Positions 7,433-15,929 of a DNA stretch of 64,000 nucleotides are shown here, piece by piece (position 1 is the first letter of the stretch; each line of letters begins with the position of its first letter). Below the pieces are notes generated by a model. It was not told the DNA's origin, searched no databases, and saw only the letters and a list, made by a program, of their open reading frames with translations. The stretch spans positions 29,803-93,802 of the forward strand of contig NZ_KQ948787.1 of NCBI RefSeq assembly GCF_001514205.1. The letters are read 5' to 3'. Source of the stretch: Streptomyces griseoruber. Lineage in GTDB: Bacteria > Actinomycetota > Actinomycetes > Streptomycetales > Streptomycetaceae. A program made the position numbers and the translations under genes.

Positions 7433-8491
7433 ATGACCCACCAGTGGCGCGGAATCATCGAGGAATACCGGGATCGGCTGCCGGTGTCCGACAGCACTCC
7501 CGTGGTGACGCTCCGTGAGGGCGGTACGCCCCTCGTGCCCGCGCAGGTGCTCTCCGAGCGCACGGGCTGCGAGGTCCACCTCAAGGTGGAGGGTGCCAAC
7601 CCGACGGGGTCCTTCAAGGACCGCGGGATGACCATGGCCATCAGCAAGGCCAAGGAGGAGGGCGCCCGGGCGGTCATCTGTGCCTCCACGGGCAACACCT
7701 CCGCCTCGGCCGCCGCCTACGCGGTCCGCGCGGGCATGGTCTCCGCCGTGCTCGTGCCGCAGGGCAAGATCGCGCTCGGCAAGATGGGGCAGGCCCTCGT
7801 CCACGGCGCGCAGATCCTCCAGGTCGACGGCAACTTCGACGACTGCCTCACGCTCGCCCGTCAGCTGAGCGACAACTACCCCGTCGCGCTGGTCAATTCG
7901 GTCAACCCGGTACGCATCGAGGGGCAGAAGACCGCCGCCTTCGAGATCGTGGACATGCTGGGCGACGCCCCGGACATCCATGTCCTGCCGGTCGGCAACG
8001 CGGGCAACATCACCGCGTACTGGAAGGGCTACAAGGAGTACGCCGGGGACGGCATCGCCTCGAGGACGCCCCGGATGTGGGGCTTCCAGGCCTCCGGCTC
8101 GGCGCCCATCGTGCGCGGCGAGGTCGTCAAGGACCCGTCGACCCTCGCCACCGCGATCCGGATCGGCAACCCGGCGTCCTGGCAGTACGCGCTGGCCGCG
8201 CGGGACGAGTCGGGCGGCATCATCGACGAGGTGACGGACCGTGAGATCCTGCGCGCCTACCGGCTGTTGGCCGCGCAGGAGGGCGTCTTCGTGGAGCCCG
8301 CGTCCGCCGCGTCCGTGGCCGGTCTGCTGAAGGCCGCCGAGCGCGGCGACGTCGACCCGGGGCAGCGGATCGTCTGCACGGTCACCGGCAACGGCCTCAA
8401 GGACCCGGGCTGGGCCACCGAGGGTGCCCCGCGTCCGGTGGTCGTCCCGGTCGACGCGGCGGCGGCGGCGGCCCGTCTGGGTCTCGTGTAG
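7433..8491 (+). CDS. thrC: Threonine synthase
   Basis: PLP enzyme that turns O-phosphohomoserine into threonine. The PLP Lys is at about residue 62 in NPTGSFKDRG, with the phosphate-binding ASTGNTSASAAAY and the substrate-loop region NSVNPVRIEGQKT. At 352 residues it belongs to the short (class II) bacterial form. The gene begins 6 bp after hom, and its ribosome binding site (AAGGAGAG) lies in the last hom codons, which suggests translational coupling. thrB follows after a 290-bp gap that may contain its own promoter. Confidence 0.97.
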   Translation: MTHQWRGIIEEYRDRLPVSDSTPVVTLREGGTPLVPAQVLSERTGCEVHLKVEGANPTGSFKDRGMTMAISKAKEEGARAVICASTGNTSASAAAYAVRAGMVSAVLVPQGKIALGKMGQALVHGAQILQVDGNFDDCLTLARQLSDNYPVALVNSVNPVRIEGQKTAAFEIVDMLGDAPDIHVLPVGNAGNITAYWKGYKEYAGDGIASRTPRMWGFQASGSAPIVRGEVVKDPSTLATAIRIGNPASWQYALAARDESGGIIDEVTDREILRAYRLLAAQEGVFVEPASAASVAGLLKAAERGDVDPGQRIVCTVTGNGLKDPGWATEGAPRPVVVPVDAAAAAARLGLV

Positions 8492-8515
8492 GACGTCGTC
8501 GCGCATCACGTCGCC

Positions 8516-8534
8516 GTGCGACACGGCGTCGCAC
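8516..8534 (+). terminator. Weak hairpin after thrC
   Basis: GTGCGAC (8516-8522) pairs with GTCGCAC (8528-8534) around a 5-base loop, 25 bases after the thrC stop. With 7 bp and no T tract it is at best a weak terminator. Confidence 0.3.
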
Positions 8535-8729
8535 AACACGTCGACGCAGGGTCAACCCCGGAAGGGATGCACAGGGGGCTTACGACACGCATCGTGCGCC
8601 TCCTGTGCGCCCTATGTCGCCGCAGAACCTTCCTTCGATAGGCTGTACCGAACCCGCCCGCCGCATATGCCGCAGCGACGTGTCGCCCTCGCGGCCCCGG
8701 GGTCGTCACGTATCTATCGCACGTCATTC

Positions 8730-8765
8730 GACAGTCACGCAGCTCAAGACAGTCACGCAGCTCAA
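8730..8765 (+). repeat. 18-bp perfect tandem repeat upstream of thrB
   Basis: GACAGTCACGCAGCTCAA occurs twice back to back (8730-8747 and 8748-8765). The second copy runs directly into the thrB ribosome binding site (AAGGAG at 8764-8769). It looks like a recent local duplication in the thrB leader. Confidence 0.9.
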
Positions 8766-8781
8766 GGAGAGTCATCGCGAG

Positions 8782-9726
8782 ATGGCCGGTCCCGCCTTCC
8801 GCGCCGCCCCCGTCCGGGTGCGCGTCCCCGCCACCAGTGCCAACCTCGGCCCCGGCTTCGACGCCCTGGGCCTGTCGCTGGGGCTCTACGACGATGTCGT
8901 CGTCCGGGTGGCCGACTCCGGGCTGCACATCGACATCGCGGGCGAGGGCAGCGAGACCCTGCCGCGTGACGAGAAGCACCTCCTCGTCCGCTCCCTGCGC
9001 ACCGCCTTCGACGTCCTGGGCGGCCAGCCGCGCGGCCTGGAGATCGTCTGCGCCAACCGCATCCCGCACGGCCGGGGCCTCGGCTCCTCCTCCGCCGCGA
9101 TCTGCGCCGGCATCGTCGCCGCGCGGGCGGTGACCATAGGCGGCGAGTCCCGGCTCGACGACGCCGGTCTGCTCGAACTCGCCACCGAGATCGAGGGCCA
9201 CCCCGACAACGTCGCCGCCTGTCTGCTCGGCGGATTCACCCTCTCCTGGATGGAGGCGGGCGCCGCGCGGGCGATCAGGATGGAGCCCGCCGATTCCATC
9301 GTTCCGGTGGTTTTCGTACCGGGAAAGCCGGTACTGACCGAAACGGCGCGCGGCCTGCTCCCGCGCTCCGTGCCGCACGTCGACGCCGCCGCCAACGCGG
9401 GCCGCGCCGCCCTGCTCGTCGAGGCCCTCACCCGGCGCCCCGAGCTGCTGCTGCCGGCCACCGAGGACCGACTGCACCAGGAGTACCGCGCCCCCGCGAT
9501 GCCGGAGAGCGCCGCCCTGGTGGAGCGGCTGCGCGCCGACGGGATCCCCGCGGTGATCTCCGGCGCCGGCCCCACCGTGATGGCGCTGGCCGACGCGGGA
9601 ACGGCCGACAAGGTCGAGGCTCTGGCGGGCGCGGACTGGGCCGCGAACCGCCTGGCCATGGATCTGCAGGGGGCGAGTGTTCTGCCGCTCGCGCCCGCTG
9701 GTGAAACGCACTCCGGCGACATTTAA
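8782..9726 (+). CDS. thrB: Homoserine kinase
   Basis: Phosphorylates homoserine to O-phosphohomoserine, the ThrC substrate. A 314-residue GHMP kinase: the N-terminal VRVRVPATSANLGPGFDALG, the phosphate-binding loop IPHGRGLGSSSAAICAG, and the C-terminal GAGPTVMALAD motif are all present. The ATG at 8782 (MAGPAFRAAPVRV) fits the family N-terminus; AAGGAG lies 12 nt upstream, somewhat far, and the frame stays open upstream to 8605 without family-like sequence. It is on the same strand as hom-thrC but separated by 290 bp containing a weak hairpin and a tandem repeat. Confidence 0.95.
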   Translation: MAGPAFRAAPVRVRVPATSANLGPGFDALGLSLGLYDDVVVRVADSGLHIDIAGEGSETLPRDEKHLLVRSLRTAFDVLGGQPRGLEIVCANRIPHGRGLGSSSAAICAGIVAARAVTIGGESRLDDAGLLELATEIEGHPDNVAACLLGGFTLSWMEAGAARAIRMEPADSIVPVVFVPGKPVLTETARGLLPRSVPHVDAAANAGRAALLVEALTRRPELLLPATEDRLHQEYRAPAMPESAALVERLRADGIPAVISGAGPTVMALADAGTADKVEALAGADWAANRLAMDLQGASVLPLAPAGETHSGDI

Positions 9727-10132
9727 GTGCACGGTCGCCGGATTTCGAGAGGGGGAATGTTTGTTGGATCCGGTAGTGTTAACCTCAAGTCTGCACCCGA
9801 CCCCACCATGGCGAGGTGCTTCGTGTCCCCGTCCGGGACAGACATTCTTCCGGGAGCTCCCCAAGCCGCACTGCGTTCCGTACGTCGTATCTGGGCAGTA
9901 CGCCGTACACCGGCGCTGAGCGGTCTGCAGGGCACGCTCCGGAATCGGTGCTACCACGCCACGTGACACTGGGTGTCACGGTTCGTCGGGGAAGCGCCAT
10001 CACCAGCAAATCTCTCTTCCGCCGTTGTGGCGGACCACCGCCCCGGCTTCGCCAGAGCAAGGACCGAAGCCGGACAGCACAACCGGTCGCCGAGCCAGAC
10101 AGGCCGACGTCCGCTCCAGGGAAGGACCCTTC
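9727..10132 (+). promoter_or_regulatory. Long rho leader with a perfect hairpin
   Basis: The 406 bp between thrB and rho contain no convincing gene. A perfect 8-bp hairpin, CGTGACAC-TGG-GTGTCACG, is at 9962-9980. A short open frame (ATG 9808 to TGA 9966, 52 residues beginning MARCFVSPSGT) lacks the third-position GC bias of the neighbouring genes, so I do not call it. A long untranslated leader would fit the autoregulation of rho known in other bacteria; no promoter is clear. Confidence 0.45.
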
Positions 10133-12163
10133 GTGAGCGACACCACCGATCTGATGGGCGCACGTGTCGAGGAGACCGCTGCCGCGCCCGCCACGGACGC
10201 CTCCGCGCCTGCCACCGGTGCCGGCTCCCGGCGGCGCCGCGGTACCGGCCTCGAGGGCATGGTGCTGGCCGAGCTCCAGCAGGTCGCATCCGGCCTCGGC
10301 ATCAGGGGCACCGCGCGGATGCGCAAGAGCCAGCTGATCGAGGTCATCAAGGAGGCGCAGGCCGCCGGAGGCTCCGCCCCGGCGAAGGCCGACGCCCCGG
10401 CCGCCGAGACCAAGCCCAAGCGCCGCGTCGCCTCCAAGGCCCGCACGGGCGAGGACGCCGCCGAGAAGAAGGCGGACGCCGCCCCCAAGGCCGAGGCCGC
10501 CGCCGAGAAGGCCGTGGCCCAGCAGCAGATCGAGATCCCCGGCCAGCCGGCCAGCAACGAGGCTCCCGTCGAGCGCCGCCGTCGCCGCGCCACCGCCGAC
10601 GCGGGCAGCCCGACGGCCTCCGGCGCCGAGACCGTCGTCGCCGAGGCCAAGGCCGAGCCCAAGGCCGAGACGCCCGCGCAGCCGCAGGCCGAGGCCCGGA
10701 CCGCCGAGGCCGGCGAGGCCGACGGCCGCCGCCAGGGCCGCCGTGAGCGGGGCGACCGCGGTGACCGCGGCCGCGACCGCGGTGAGCGTGGCGACCGCGG
10801 TGAGCGTGGCGACCGTCGCGGCAAGGGCGACGACCAGCAGGGCGGCCAGCAGCAGCGCGGCCAGCAGACCCAGCAGCAGAGCCGTCAGGACCGCAACACC
10901 GGTCCGCAGGACGACGACGAGTTCGGTGACGGCCGCCGTGGCCGCCGCGGCCGCTACCGGGACCGCCGTGGCCGCCGTGGGCGCGACGAGATCGGCACCG
11001 TCGAGCCGCAGCTCGCCGACGACGACGTGCTGATCCCCGTCGCGGGCATCCTCGACATCCTCGACAACTACGCGTTCATCCGGACCTCCGGCTACCTGCC
11101 GGGCCCGAACGACGTGTACGTCTCCCTCGCCCAGGTCCGCAAGAACGGCCTGCGCAAGGGCGACCACATCACCGGCGCGGTCCGCCAGCCCAAGGAAGGC
11201 GAGCGGCGCGAGAAGTTCAACGCGCTGGTCCGCCTGGACTCCGTCAACGGCATGGCGCCCGAACACGGCCGTGGCCGCCCGGAGTTCAACAAGCTGACCC
11301 CGCTCTACCCGCAGGACCGCCTCCGTCTGGAGACGGACCCGGGCGTGCTGACCACCCGCATCATCGACCTCGTGTCGCCGATCGGTAAGGGCCAGCGCGG
11401 TCTGATCGTGGCCCCGCCGAAGACCGGCAAGACCATGATCATGCAGGCGATCGCCAACGCGATCACGCACAACAACCCCGAGTGCCACCTGATGGTCGTC
11501 CTGGTCGACGAGCGTCCGGAAGAGGTCACCGACATGCAGCGGTCGGTCAAGGGCGAGGTCATCTCCTCGACCTTCGACCGTCCGGCCGAGGACCACACCA
11601 CGGTCGCCGAGCTCGCCATCGAGCGCGCCAAGCGCCTGGTGGAGCTGGGCCACGACGTGGTCGTGCTGCTCGACTCGATCACGCGTCTGGGCCGTGCGTA
11701 CAACCTCGCCGCCCCGGCCTCCGGCCGCATCCTGTCCGGTGGTGTCGACTCGACCGCCCTGTACCCGCCGAAGCGCTTCTTCGGCGCGGCCCGCAACATC
11801 GAGGACGGCGGCTCGCTGACCATCCTCGCCACCGCGCTGGTGGACACCGGGTCCCGCATGGACGAGGTGATCTTCGAGGAGTTCAAGGGCACCGGCAACA
11901 TGGAGCTCAAGCTCGACCGGAAGCTCGCCGACAAGCGCATCTTCCCGGCGGTGGACGTCGACGCGTCCGGCACCCGCAAGGAGGAGATCCTGCTCGGTGC
12001 CGAGGAGCTGGGCATCGTATGGAAGCTGCGCCGGGTGCTGCACGCGCTCGACCAGCAGCAGGCGATCGAGCTGCTCCTCGACAAGATGAAGCAGACCAAG
12101 TCGAACGCCGAGTTCCTGATGCAGATCCAGAAGACGACGCCGTCGCCCGGCAACGGCGACTGA
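10133..12163 (+). CDS. rho: Transcription termination factor Rho
   Basis: Hexameric RNA-dependent ATPase that terminates transcription. The 676-residue protein has the Rho N-terminal helical domain (LEGMVLAELQQVASGLGI, with KSQLIEVIKEAQ), then about 220 residues of charged low-complexity sequence including an Arg/Gly/Asp block (RGDRGDRGRDRGERG), as in other high-GC actinobacterial Rho proteins. The S1-like RNA-binding domain (GILDILDNYAFIRTSGYLPG) and the ATPase core follow, with Walker A PPKTGKT (Lys near residue 433), VLVDERPEEVTDM and the Q/R-loop region. GTG start with GGGAAGGA just upstream. A 14-bp terminator follows. Confidence 0.97.
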   Translation: MSDTTDLMGARVEETAAAPATDASAPATGAGSRRRRGTGLEGMVLAELQQVASGLGIRGTARMRKSQLIEVIKEAQAAGGSAPAKADAPAAETKPKRRVASKARTGEDAAEKKADAAPKAEAAAEKAVAQQQIEIPGQPASNEAPVERRRRRATADAGSPTASGAETVVAEAKAEPKAETPAQPQAEARTAEAGEADGRRQGRRERGDRGDRGRDRGERGDRGERGDRRGKGDDQQGGQQQRGQQTQQQSRQDRNTGPQDDDEFGDGRRGRRGRYRDRRGRRGRDEIGTVEPQLADDDVLIPVAGILDILDNYAFIRTSGYLPGPNDVYVSLAQVRKNGLRKGDHITGAVRQPKEGERREKFNALVRLDSVNGMAPEHGRGRPEFNKLTPLYPQDRLRLETDPGVLTTRIIDLVSPIGKGQRGLIVAPPKTGKTMIMQAIANAITHNNPECHLMVVLVDERPEEVTDMQRSVKGEVISSTFDRPAEDHTTVAELAIERAKRLVELGHDVVVLLDSITRLGRAYNLAAPASGRILSGGVDSTALYPPKRFFGAARNIEDGGSLTILATALVDTGSRMDEVIFEEFKGTGNMELKLDRKLADKRIFPAVDVDASGTRKEEILLGAEELGIVWKLRRVLHALDQQQAIELLLDKMKQTKSNAEFLMQIQKTTPSPGNGD

Positions 12164-12195
12164 GGCCACGCCGGACGCCGCGTAAGCGCCAAGTA

Positions 12196-12227
12196 AAGGG
12201 CCGCCCCCTGCGAAGGGGGCGGCCCTT
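12196..12227 (+). terminator. Intrinsic terminator after rho
   Basis: A perfect 14-bp stem (AAGGGCCGCCCCCT paired with AGGGGGCGGCCCTT) with a GCGA tetraloop, 32 bases after the rho stop. Confidence 0.85.
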
Positions 12228-12322
12228 CGGCATGTCGGTGGGCGTTGTTACGATCGCGCCCTTCGGTCGGCCGTTCGAGCCGGGACCGAAGCTCAGACTT
12301 CTGATCCCTAGGGGGGACTCGA

Positions 12323-14146
12323 GTGGGTACACCCACGCCCGGGAGCCGACGGCACAGACGCCGGATACGGATCGCGCTGCCCGTCGCCGCGGCCGGTCTG
12401 GCCGCCGCCGTCGCCGGTGTGTTCGTGACGACGTCGGCAGGGGCGGCCACGGCGGCGCCGACGCCCGTCCGCAGCACGCCGTCCACGTCCGAGATCGAGG
12501 CACGCCTGTCGACCGCGCTCGCCGGTGACGACACCGCGGGGGAGACCTCCAAGTCGTCTCTCGGCGCGAGCAGCAGCAGTTCCACGTCCGTCGACCCGAA
12601 GATCATCGGCGGTTCGACGACGACCATCACCACCGCGCCGTACATGGCCCAGCTCTGGTACGGCGACAACCGCGGCACCAGCACGACCAGCGACGACATC
12701 GGCTTCTTCTGCGGGGGCGCGGTCGTCGCCCCGACGAAGATCCTCACCGCCGCGCACTGTGTCGCCGGCTACAACTGGAAGGCGCACGGCGTCGTCGTCA
12801 CGGGCACCGCGCAGCTGCTGTCGGAGGACTCGAGCGGGAACCCCGACCTGCACGGCGGCAACCCCAGCGGCGTCTGGCGGCAGTGGAACCACCCCTCGTA
12901 CGACGACAACACCATCGACAACGACCTCGCCGTCCTGACCCTGCCGAACCCGGTCAAGGCGACGCCGATCCCGATGACGACGGCCGGCGACACCGCGTCG
13001 TACACCGGAGCGGCCGCCAAGACGGCCCAGGTCTTCGGCTGGGGCCGTACCAGTTCGACCAGCCAGGACATCTCCGACACCCTGAAGACGGCCACGCTGC
13101 CGATCCAGTCCGACGCCACCTGCTCGGCCGAGTACGGCAGTGACTTCATCGCGGGCCACATGGTGTGCGCGGGCGAGCCCGCCACCGGCTCCGACACCGG
13201 AACCACCTCCGCCTGCAACGGCGACTCCGGCGGCCCGCTGGTCGTCGGCGGCAAGGTCGTGGGCGTGGTGTCGTGGGGGGTGAAGGACTGCGTGGCGGCG
13301 GGCGCGTACAGCGTCTTCACCAAGCTCACCACGTACGTCGCCGCCGCCTATCCGCGCATCGACGACACCAACCTCAGCGGTGACCACAAGGCCGACCTCT
13401 TCGTGCGCAACTCCTCCACGAAGACCGGCTACGAGATCGACTCCAAGGGCACCTCGCTGGCCTCCCGTCTGTCCTGGGGCTCCCACAGCGCCTGGAACCT
13501 GGTCCTGCAGACCGATCTCGACCGCGACGGCTACACGGACTTCATCCGGCGCCGCGCCTCCGACGGCGACCTGTACTGGCGGCACTGCGTGTTCCCCAGC
13601 AATGGCACCACCTGCACCTGGACCAACACCCTCGTCGGTGACAACTGGAAGAGCCGCCTGGCCGTCGTCGTCCCCGGTGACGTCACCGGGGACAAGCTGC
13701 CCGACCTGCTGTCCGTGGACTCCGCGGGCGTCCTGTGGATCTACCCGGGCAAGGGCAACGGCAGGTTCGCCACCCGGGTGAAGGTCTCCACCGGCTGGAA
13801 CCAGTACAACGTCGTGCGCGGTCACGGCGACCTCAGCAACGACGGCAGGGCCGACCTGCTCGCCCGCAACAAGAGCACCGGCGCGGTCTACCTCTACAAG
13901 GGCACCGGCAAGGCCGGCACGGGCGCCTTCTCGGCCCGCGTCAAGGTCCGCACCTGGAGCGGCACGACGTACAACGCCTTCGACGCGGTCGGCGACGTCA
14001 ACGGCGACGGCAAGGCCGACTTCCTGGCCCGTACGCCGGGCGGCACGCTCTATCTCTACAAGGGCACCGGAAAGGCCACGAGCGAGATCTTTGCCACAAG
14101 GGTGTCACTCGGTACCAGTTTCAAGCAGTACGACTTGTTCGGCTGA
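12323..14146 (+). CDS. Secreted trypsin-like serine protease with FG-GAP/VCBS repeats
   Basis: A 607-residue exported protein. A signal peptide (HRRRIRIALPVAAAGLAAAV, then a hydrophobic stretch ending near AGA) precedes a chymotrypsin-fold S1 domain with an intact triad: H145 (LTAAHCV), D201 (NDLAVL) and S302 (GDSGGP). The mature domain probably starts at IIGG (near residue 94) after a Ser-rich propeptide. The C-terminal half has FG-GAP/VCBS-like repeats of the form GDVNGDGKADFLAR and GTLYLYKGTGK, a predicted beta-propeller for binding. The GTG at 12323 has GGGGGGA 6 bp upstream. The substrate is unknown; the gene appears to be a single transcription unit. Confidence 0.92.
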   Translation: MGTPTPGSRRHRRRIRIALPVAAAGLAAAVAGVFVTTSAGAATAAPTPVRSTPSTSEIEARLSTALAGDDTAGETSKSSLGASSSSSTSVDPKIIGGSTTTITTAPYMAQLWYGDNRGTSTTSDDIGFFCGGAVVAPTKILTAAHCVAGYNWKAHGVVVTGTAQLLSEDSSGNPDLHGGNPSGVWRQWNHPSYDDNTIDNDLAVLTLPNPVKATPIPMTTAGDTASYTGAAAKTAQVFGWGRTSSTSQDISDTLKTATLPIQSDATCSAEYGSDFIAGHMVCAGEPATGSDTGTTSACNGDSGGPLVVGGKVVGVVSWGVKDCVAAGAYSVFTKLTTYVAAAYPRIDDTNLSGDHKADLFVRNSSTKTGYEIDSKGTSLASRLSWGSHSAWNLVLQTDLDRDGYTDFIRRRASDGDLYWRHCVFPSNGTTCTWTNTLVGDNWKSRLAVVVPGDVTGDKLPDLLSVDSAGVLWIYPGKGNGRFATRVKVSTGWNQYNVVRGHGDLSNDGRADLLARNKSTGAVYLYKGTGKAGTGAFSARVKVRTWSGTTYNAFDAVGDVNGDGKADFLARTPGGTLYLYKGTGKATSEIFATRVSLGTSFKQYDLFG

Positions 14147-14195
14147 GTTCGGCCGAAAGCACAGGTGAGCGGGGGCGCACCCCGCTCTGCTCCGC

Positions 14196-14236
14196 ACGCT
14201 CTGTGTCCGTTCAGCCACTGATCGGGCACAGAGCGT
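14196..14236. terminator. Hairpin between the protease and LCP genes
   Basis: ACGCTCTGTG (14196-14205) pairs perfectly with CACAGAGCGT (14227-14236) across a 21-base loop. A shorter stem, GAGCGGGG/CCCCGCTC (14167-14187), precedes it. Either could terminate the protease message; the longer repeat could also be an operator for the LCP gene 78 bp downstream. Confidence 0.5.
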
Positions 14237-14314
14237 CGTGCAACCCTGTCCCGAGTTTCCCTGTCTGACCAGGCGGGGCGACGATGGTGAGGCCGCACGA
14301 GAACAGAGGAGCAC

Positions 14315-15448
14315 ATGTCCGCCGAGCACACGCCGGAGCCCGGCATACCGGGTGAGACCGGCCCGACGGGTGGGAACGACAGCGGCCCGAGGCACCGCAG
14401 ACAGCGGGGCCGGCGCAAGGGGCTGCTGATCACGGCGTGGACGGCCGCCGGCATCGTCGCCCTGGGCGGCACCGGCGCGGGCTACCTGTACTTCAAGCTC
14501 AACGGCAACATCAAGAGCGTCGACATCGACCAGGCCCTCGGCACCGACCGGCCCACGAAGGCCGACAACGGCTCGGAGAACATCCTCGTCCTCGGCTCGG
14601 ACACCCGCTCCGGATCGAACAAGAAGCTCGGCGGCGGCACCGACGACGGCAGCGCCCGCTCCGACACCGCGATGATCATCCATGTGTACGAGGGCCACCA
14701 GCGGGCCAGCGTGGTCTCCATCCCGCGCGACACCCTCATCGACCGGCCGGCGTGCACCGACACCCGGGGCGTCCGGCACGACGCGGCGAACGGCGTGATG
14801 TTCAACTCGGCGTACACCACGGGCGGCGCGGCCTGTGCCGTGAAGACCGTCGAGTCGATCACCGGCCTGCGGATGGACCACTACCTCGAGGTCGACTTCT
14901 CCGGCTTCGAGAAGCTGATCGACGAGCTGGGCGGGGTCGAGGTCACCACCACCGAGGCGATCGACGACTCCGAGAGCCATCTGAGGCTCAAGGCCGGCAC
15001 CCACACGCTGAACGGCAAGCAGGCCCTCGGCCTGGTCCGCACCCGGCACGGCGTCGGTGACGGCTCCGACCTCGGCCGCATCCAGCTCCAGCAGGCGTTC
15101 ATCAAGGCGCTGGTCACCCAGGTCAAGCACATCGGTCTGTTCACCAGCCCGAAGAGGCTCTACGACCTCGCGGACACCGCGACGAAGGCCGTCACCACCG
15201 ACTCCGACCTCGGTACGGTCAACTCGCTGATGTCCTTCGTCAACGGTCTCAAGGGCATCAGCGCGTCGAAGATGCACATGGTGACCATGCCGGTGGAGTA
15301 CGACCCGGCCAACCTCAACCGGGTCGTCGTCCTGGAGAAGAAGGCCCAGCAGGTCTGGACGGCCCTGAAGAACGACCGGCCGATCCCGAAGTCGGCGACG
15401 GCGGGCAACGCGACGGGGGAGGCGGCGGGGGTCGTGGCGTCGTCCTGA
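14315..15448 (+). CDS. LytR-CpsA-Psr (LCP) family cell-wall ligase
   Basis: A 377-residue type II membrane protein: a basic cytoplasmic N-terminus (RHRRQRGRRKG), one transmembrane helix (about residues 36-58), then the extracellular LCP domain with NILVLGSDTR, the Asp/Arg motif SDTAMIIHVYEGHQRASVVS, SIPRDTLID, and VRTRHGVGDGSDLGRIQLQQ. LCP proteins transfer undecaprenyl-linked glycopolymers such as teichoic acids or arabinogalactan to peptidoglycan. ATG start with AGAGGAG upstream. It is followed by the rpmE promoter region, so it is probably monocistronic. Confidence 0.93.
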   Translation: MSAEHTPEPGIPGETGPTGGNDSGPRHRRQRGRRKGLLITAWTAAGIVALGGTGAGYLYFKLNGNIKSVDIDQALGTDRPTKADNGSENILVLGSDTRSGSNKKLGGGTDDGSARSDTAMIIHVYEGHQRASVVSIPRDTLIDRPACTDTRGVRHDAANGVMFNSAYTTGGAACAVKTVESITGLRMDHYLEVDFSGFEKLIDELGGVEVTTTEAIDDSESHLRLKAGTHTLNGKQALGLVRTRHGVGDGSDLGRIQLQQAFIKALVTQVKHIGLFTSPKRLYDLADTATKAVTTDSDLGTVNSLMSFVNGLKGISASKMHMVTMPVEYDPANLNRVVVLEKKAQQVWTALKNDRPIPKSATAGNATGEAAGVVASS

Positions 15449-15466
15449 GGGTGCGGGCATCCGCGG

Positions 15467-15492
15467 GGAATACTTCACGGCGACCCCCGGTT
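15467..15492 (+). promoter_or_regulatory. SigR-type promoter of rpmE
   Basis: GGAAT (15467-15471), 18 bp, then GTT (15490-15492) is an exact match to the consensus GGAAT-N18-GTT recognised by the thiol-oxidative-stress sigma factor SigR. rpmE is a known SigR target in S. coelicolor, so the assignment fits. It predicts a leader of about 100 nt before the rpmE TTG. Confidence 0.75.
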
Positions 15493-15596
15493 TTGGGGGA
15501 TGGCGCCAGTCCTGGCAGACTGGTACGTCGGCTCCGGTTCACGTTTGCCGTATCCCGCGGCAGCGACCCGGCGCCCTCCCGAAACTAGGAGACACC

Positions 15597-15821
15597 TTGA
15601 AGCGCGACATCCACCCCGAGTACGTCGAGACGCAGGTCAGCTGCACCTGCGGCGCGTCGTTCACCACCCGCAGCACGATCGGCAGCGGTGCCATCCGCGC
15701 CGACGTCTGCTCCGAGTGCCACCCGTTCTACACGGGCAAGCAGAAGATCCTCGACACCGGTGGCCGTGTGGCCCGCTTCGAGGCCCGCTTCGGCAAGGCT
15801 GCCGCCGGCTCCAAGAAGTAG
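15597..15821 (+). CDS. rpmE: Ribosomal protein L31, zinc-binding form
   Basis: A 74-residue 50S protein. It begins MKRDIHPEYVETQVSCTCG and has four Cys (about residues 16, 18, 37 and 40, as CTC and CSEC), the zinc-binding C+ type of L31. Streptomyces usually also have a Cys-free paralogue that replaces it when zinc is scarce, making this copy a zinc store. The start is TTG at 15597 with AGGAGA 5 bp upstream; no ATG is available. A SigR promoter lies upstream and a terminator with a T5 tail downstream, so it can be expressed alone. Confidence 0.96.
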   Translation: MKRDIHPEYVETQVSCTCGASFTTRSTIGSGAIRADVCSECHPFYTGKQKILDTGGRVARFEARFGKAAAGSKK

Positions 15822-15833
15822 CGAGCCCTTTTT

Positions 15834-15885
15834 CGCCGGTCCACGGCCGTGCCCCCGCCCGGGGTGCGCCGGGACCGGCGTTTTT
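15834..15885 (+). terminator. Intrinsic terminator with T tract after rpmE
   Basis: CGCCGGTCC (15834-15842) pairs with GGACCGGCG (15872-15880), and five T residues follow (15881-15885). It is one of the few hairpins in the window with a canonical U tract. It lies 12 bases after the rpmE stop and ends 45 bp before prfA. Confidence 0.8.
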
Positions 15886-15929
15886 GGTCGTTCGCCTTCA
15901 TCCACGCCACAGCATTTCAGGAGCCCATC

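Noticed and set aside
9808..9966. 52-codon frame in the rho leader (MARCFVSPSGT...)
   Set aside because: Third positions lack the strong G/C bias of the neighbours and there is no ribosome binding site; noted under the rho leader instead.
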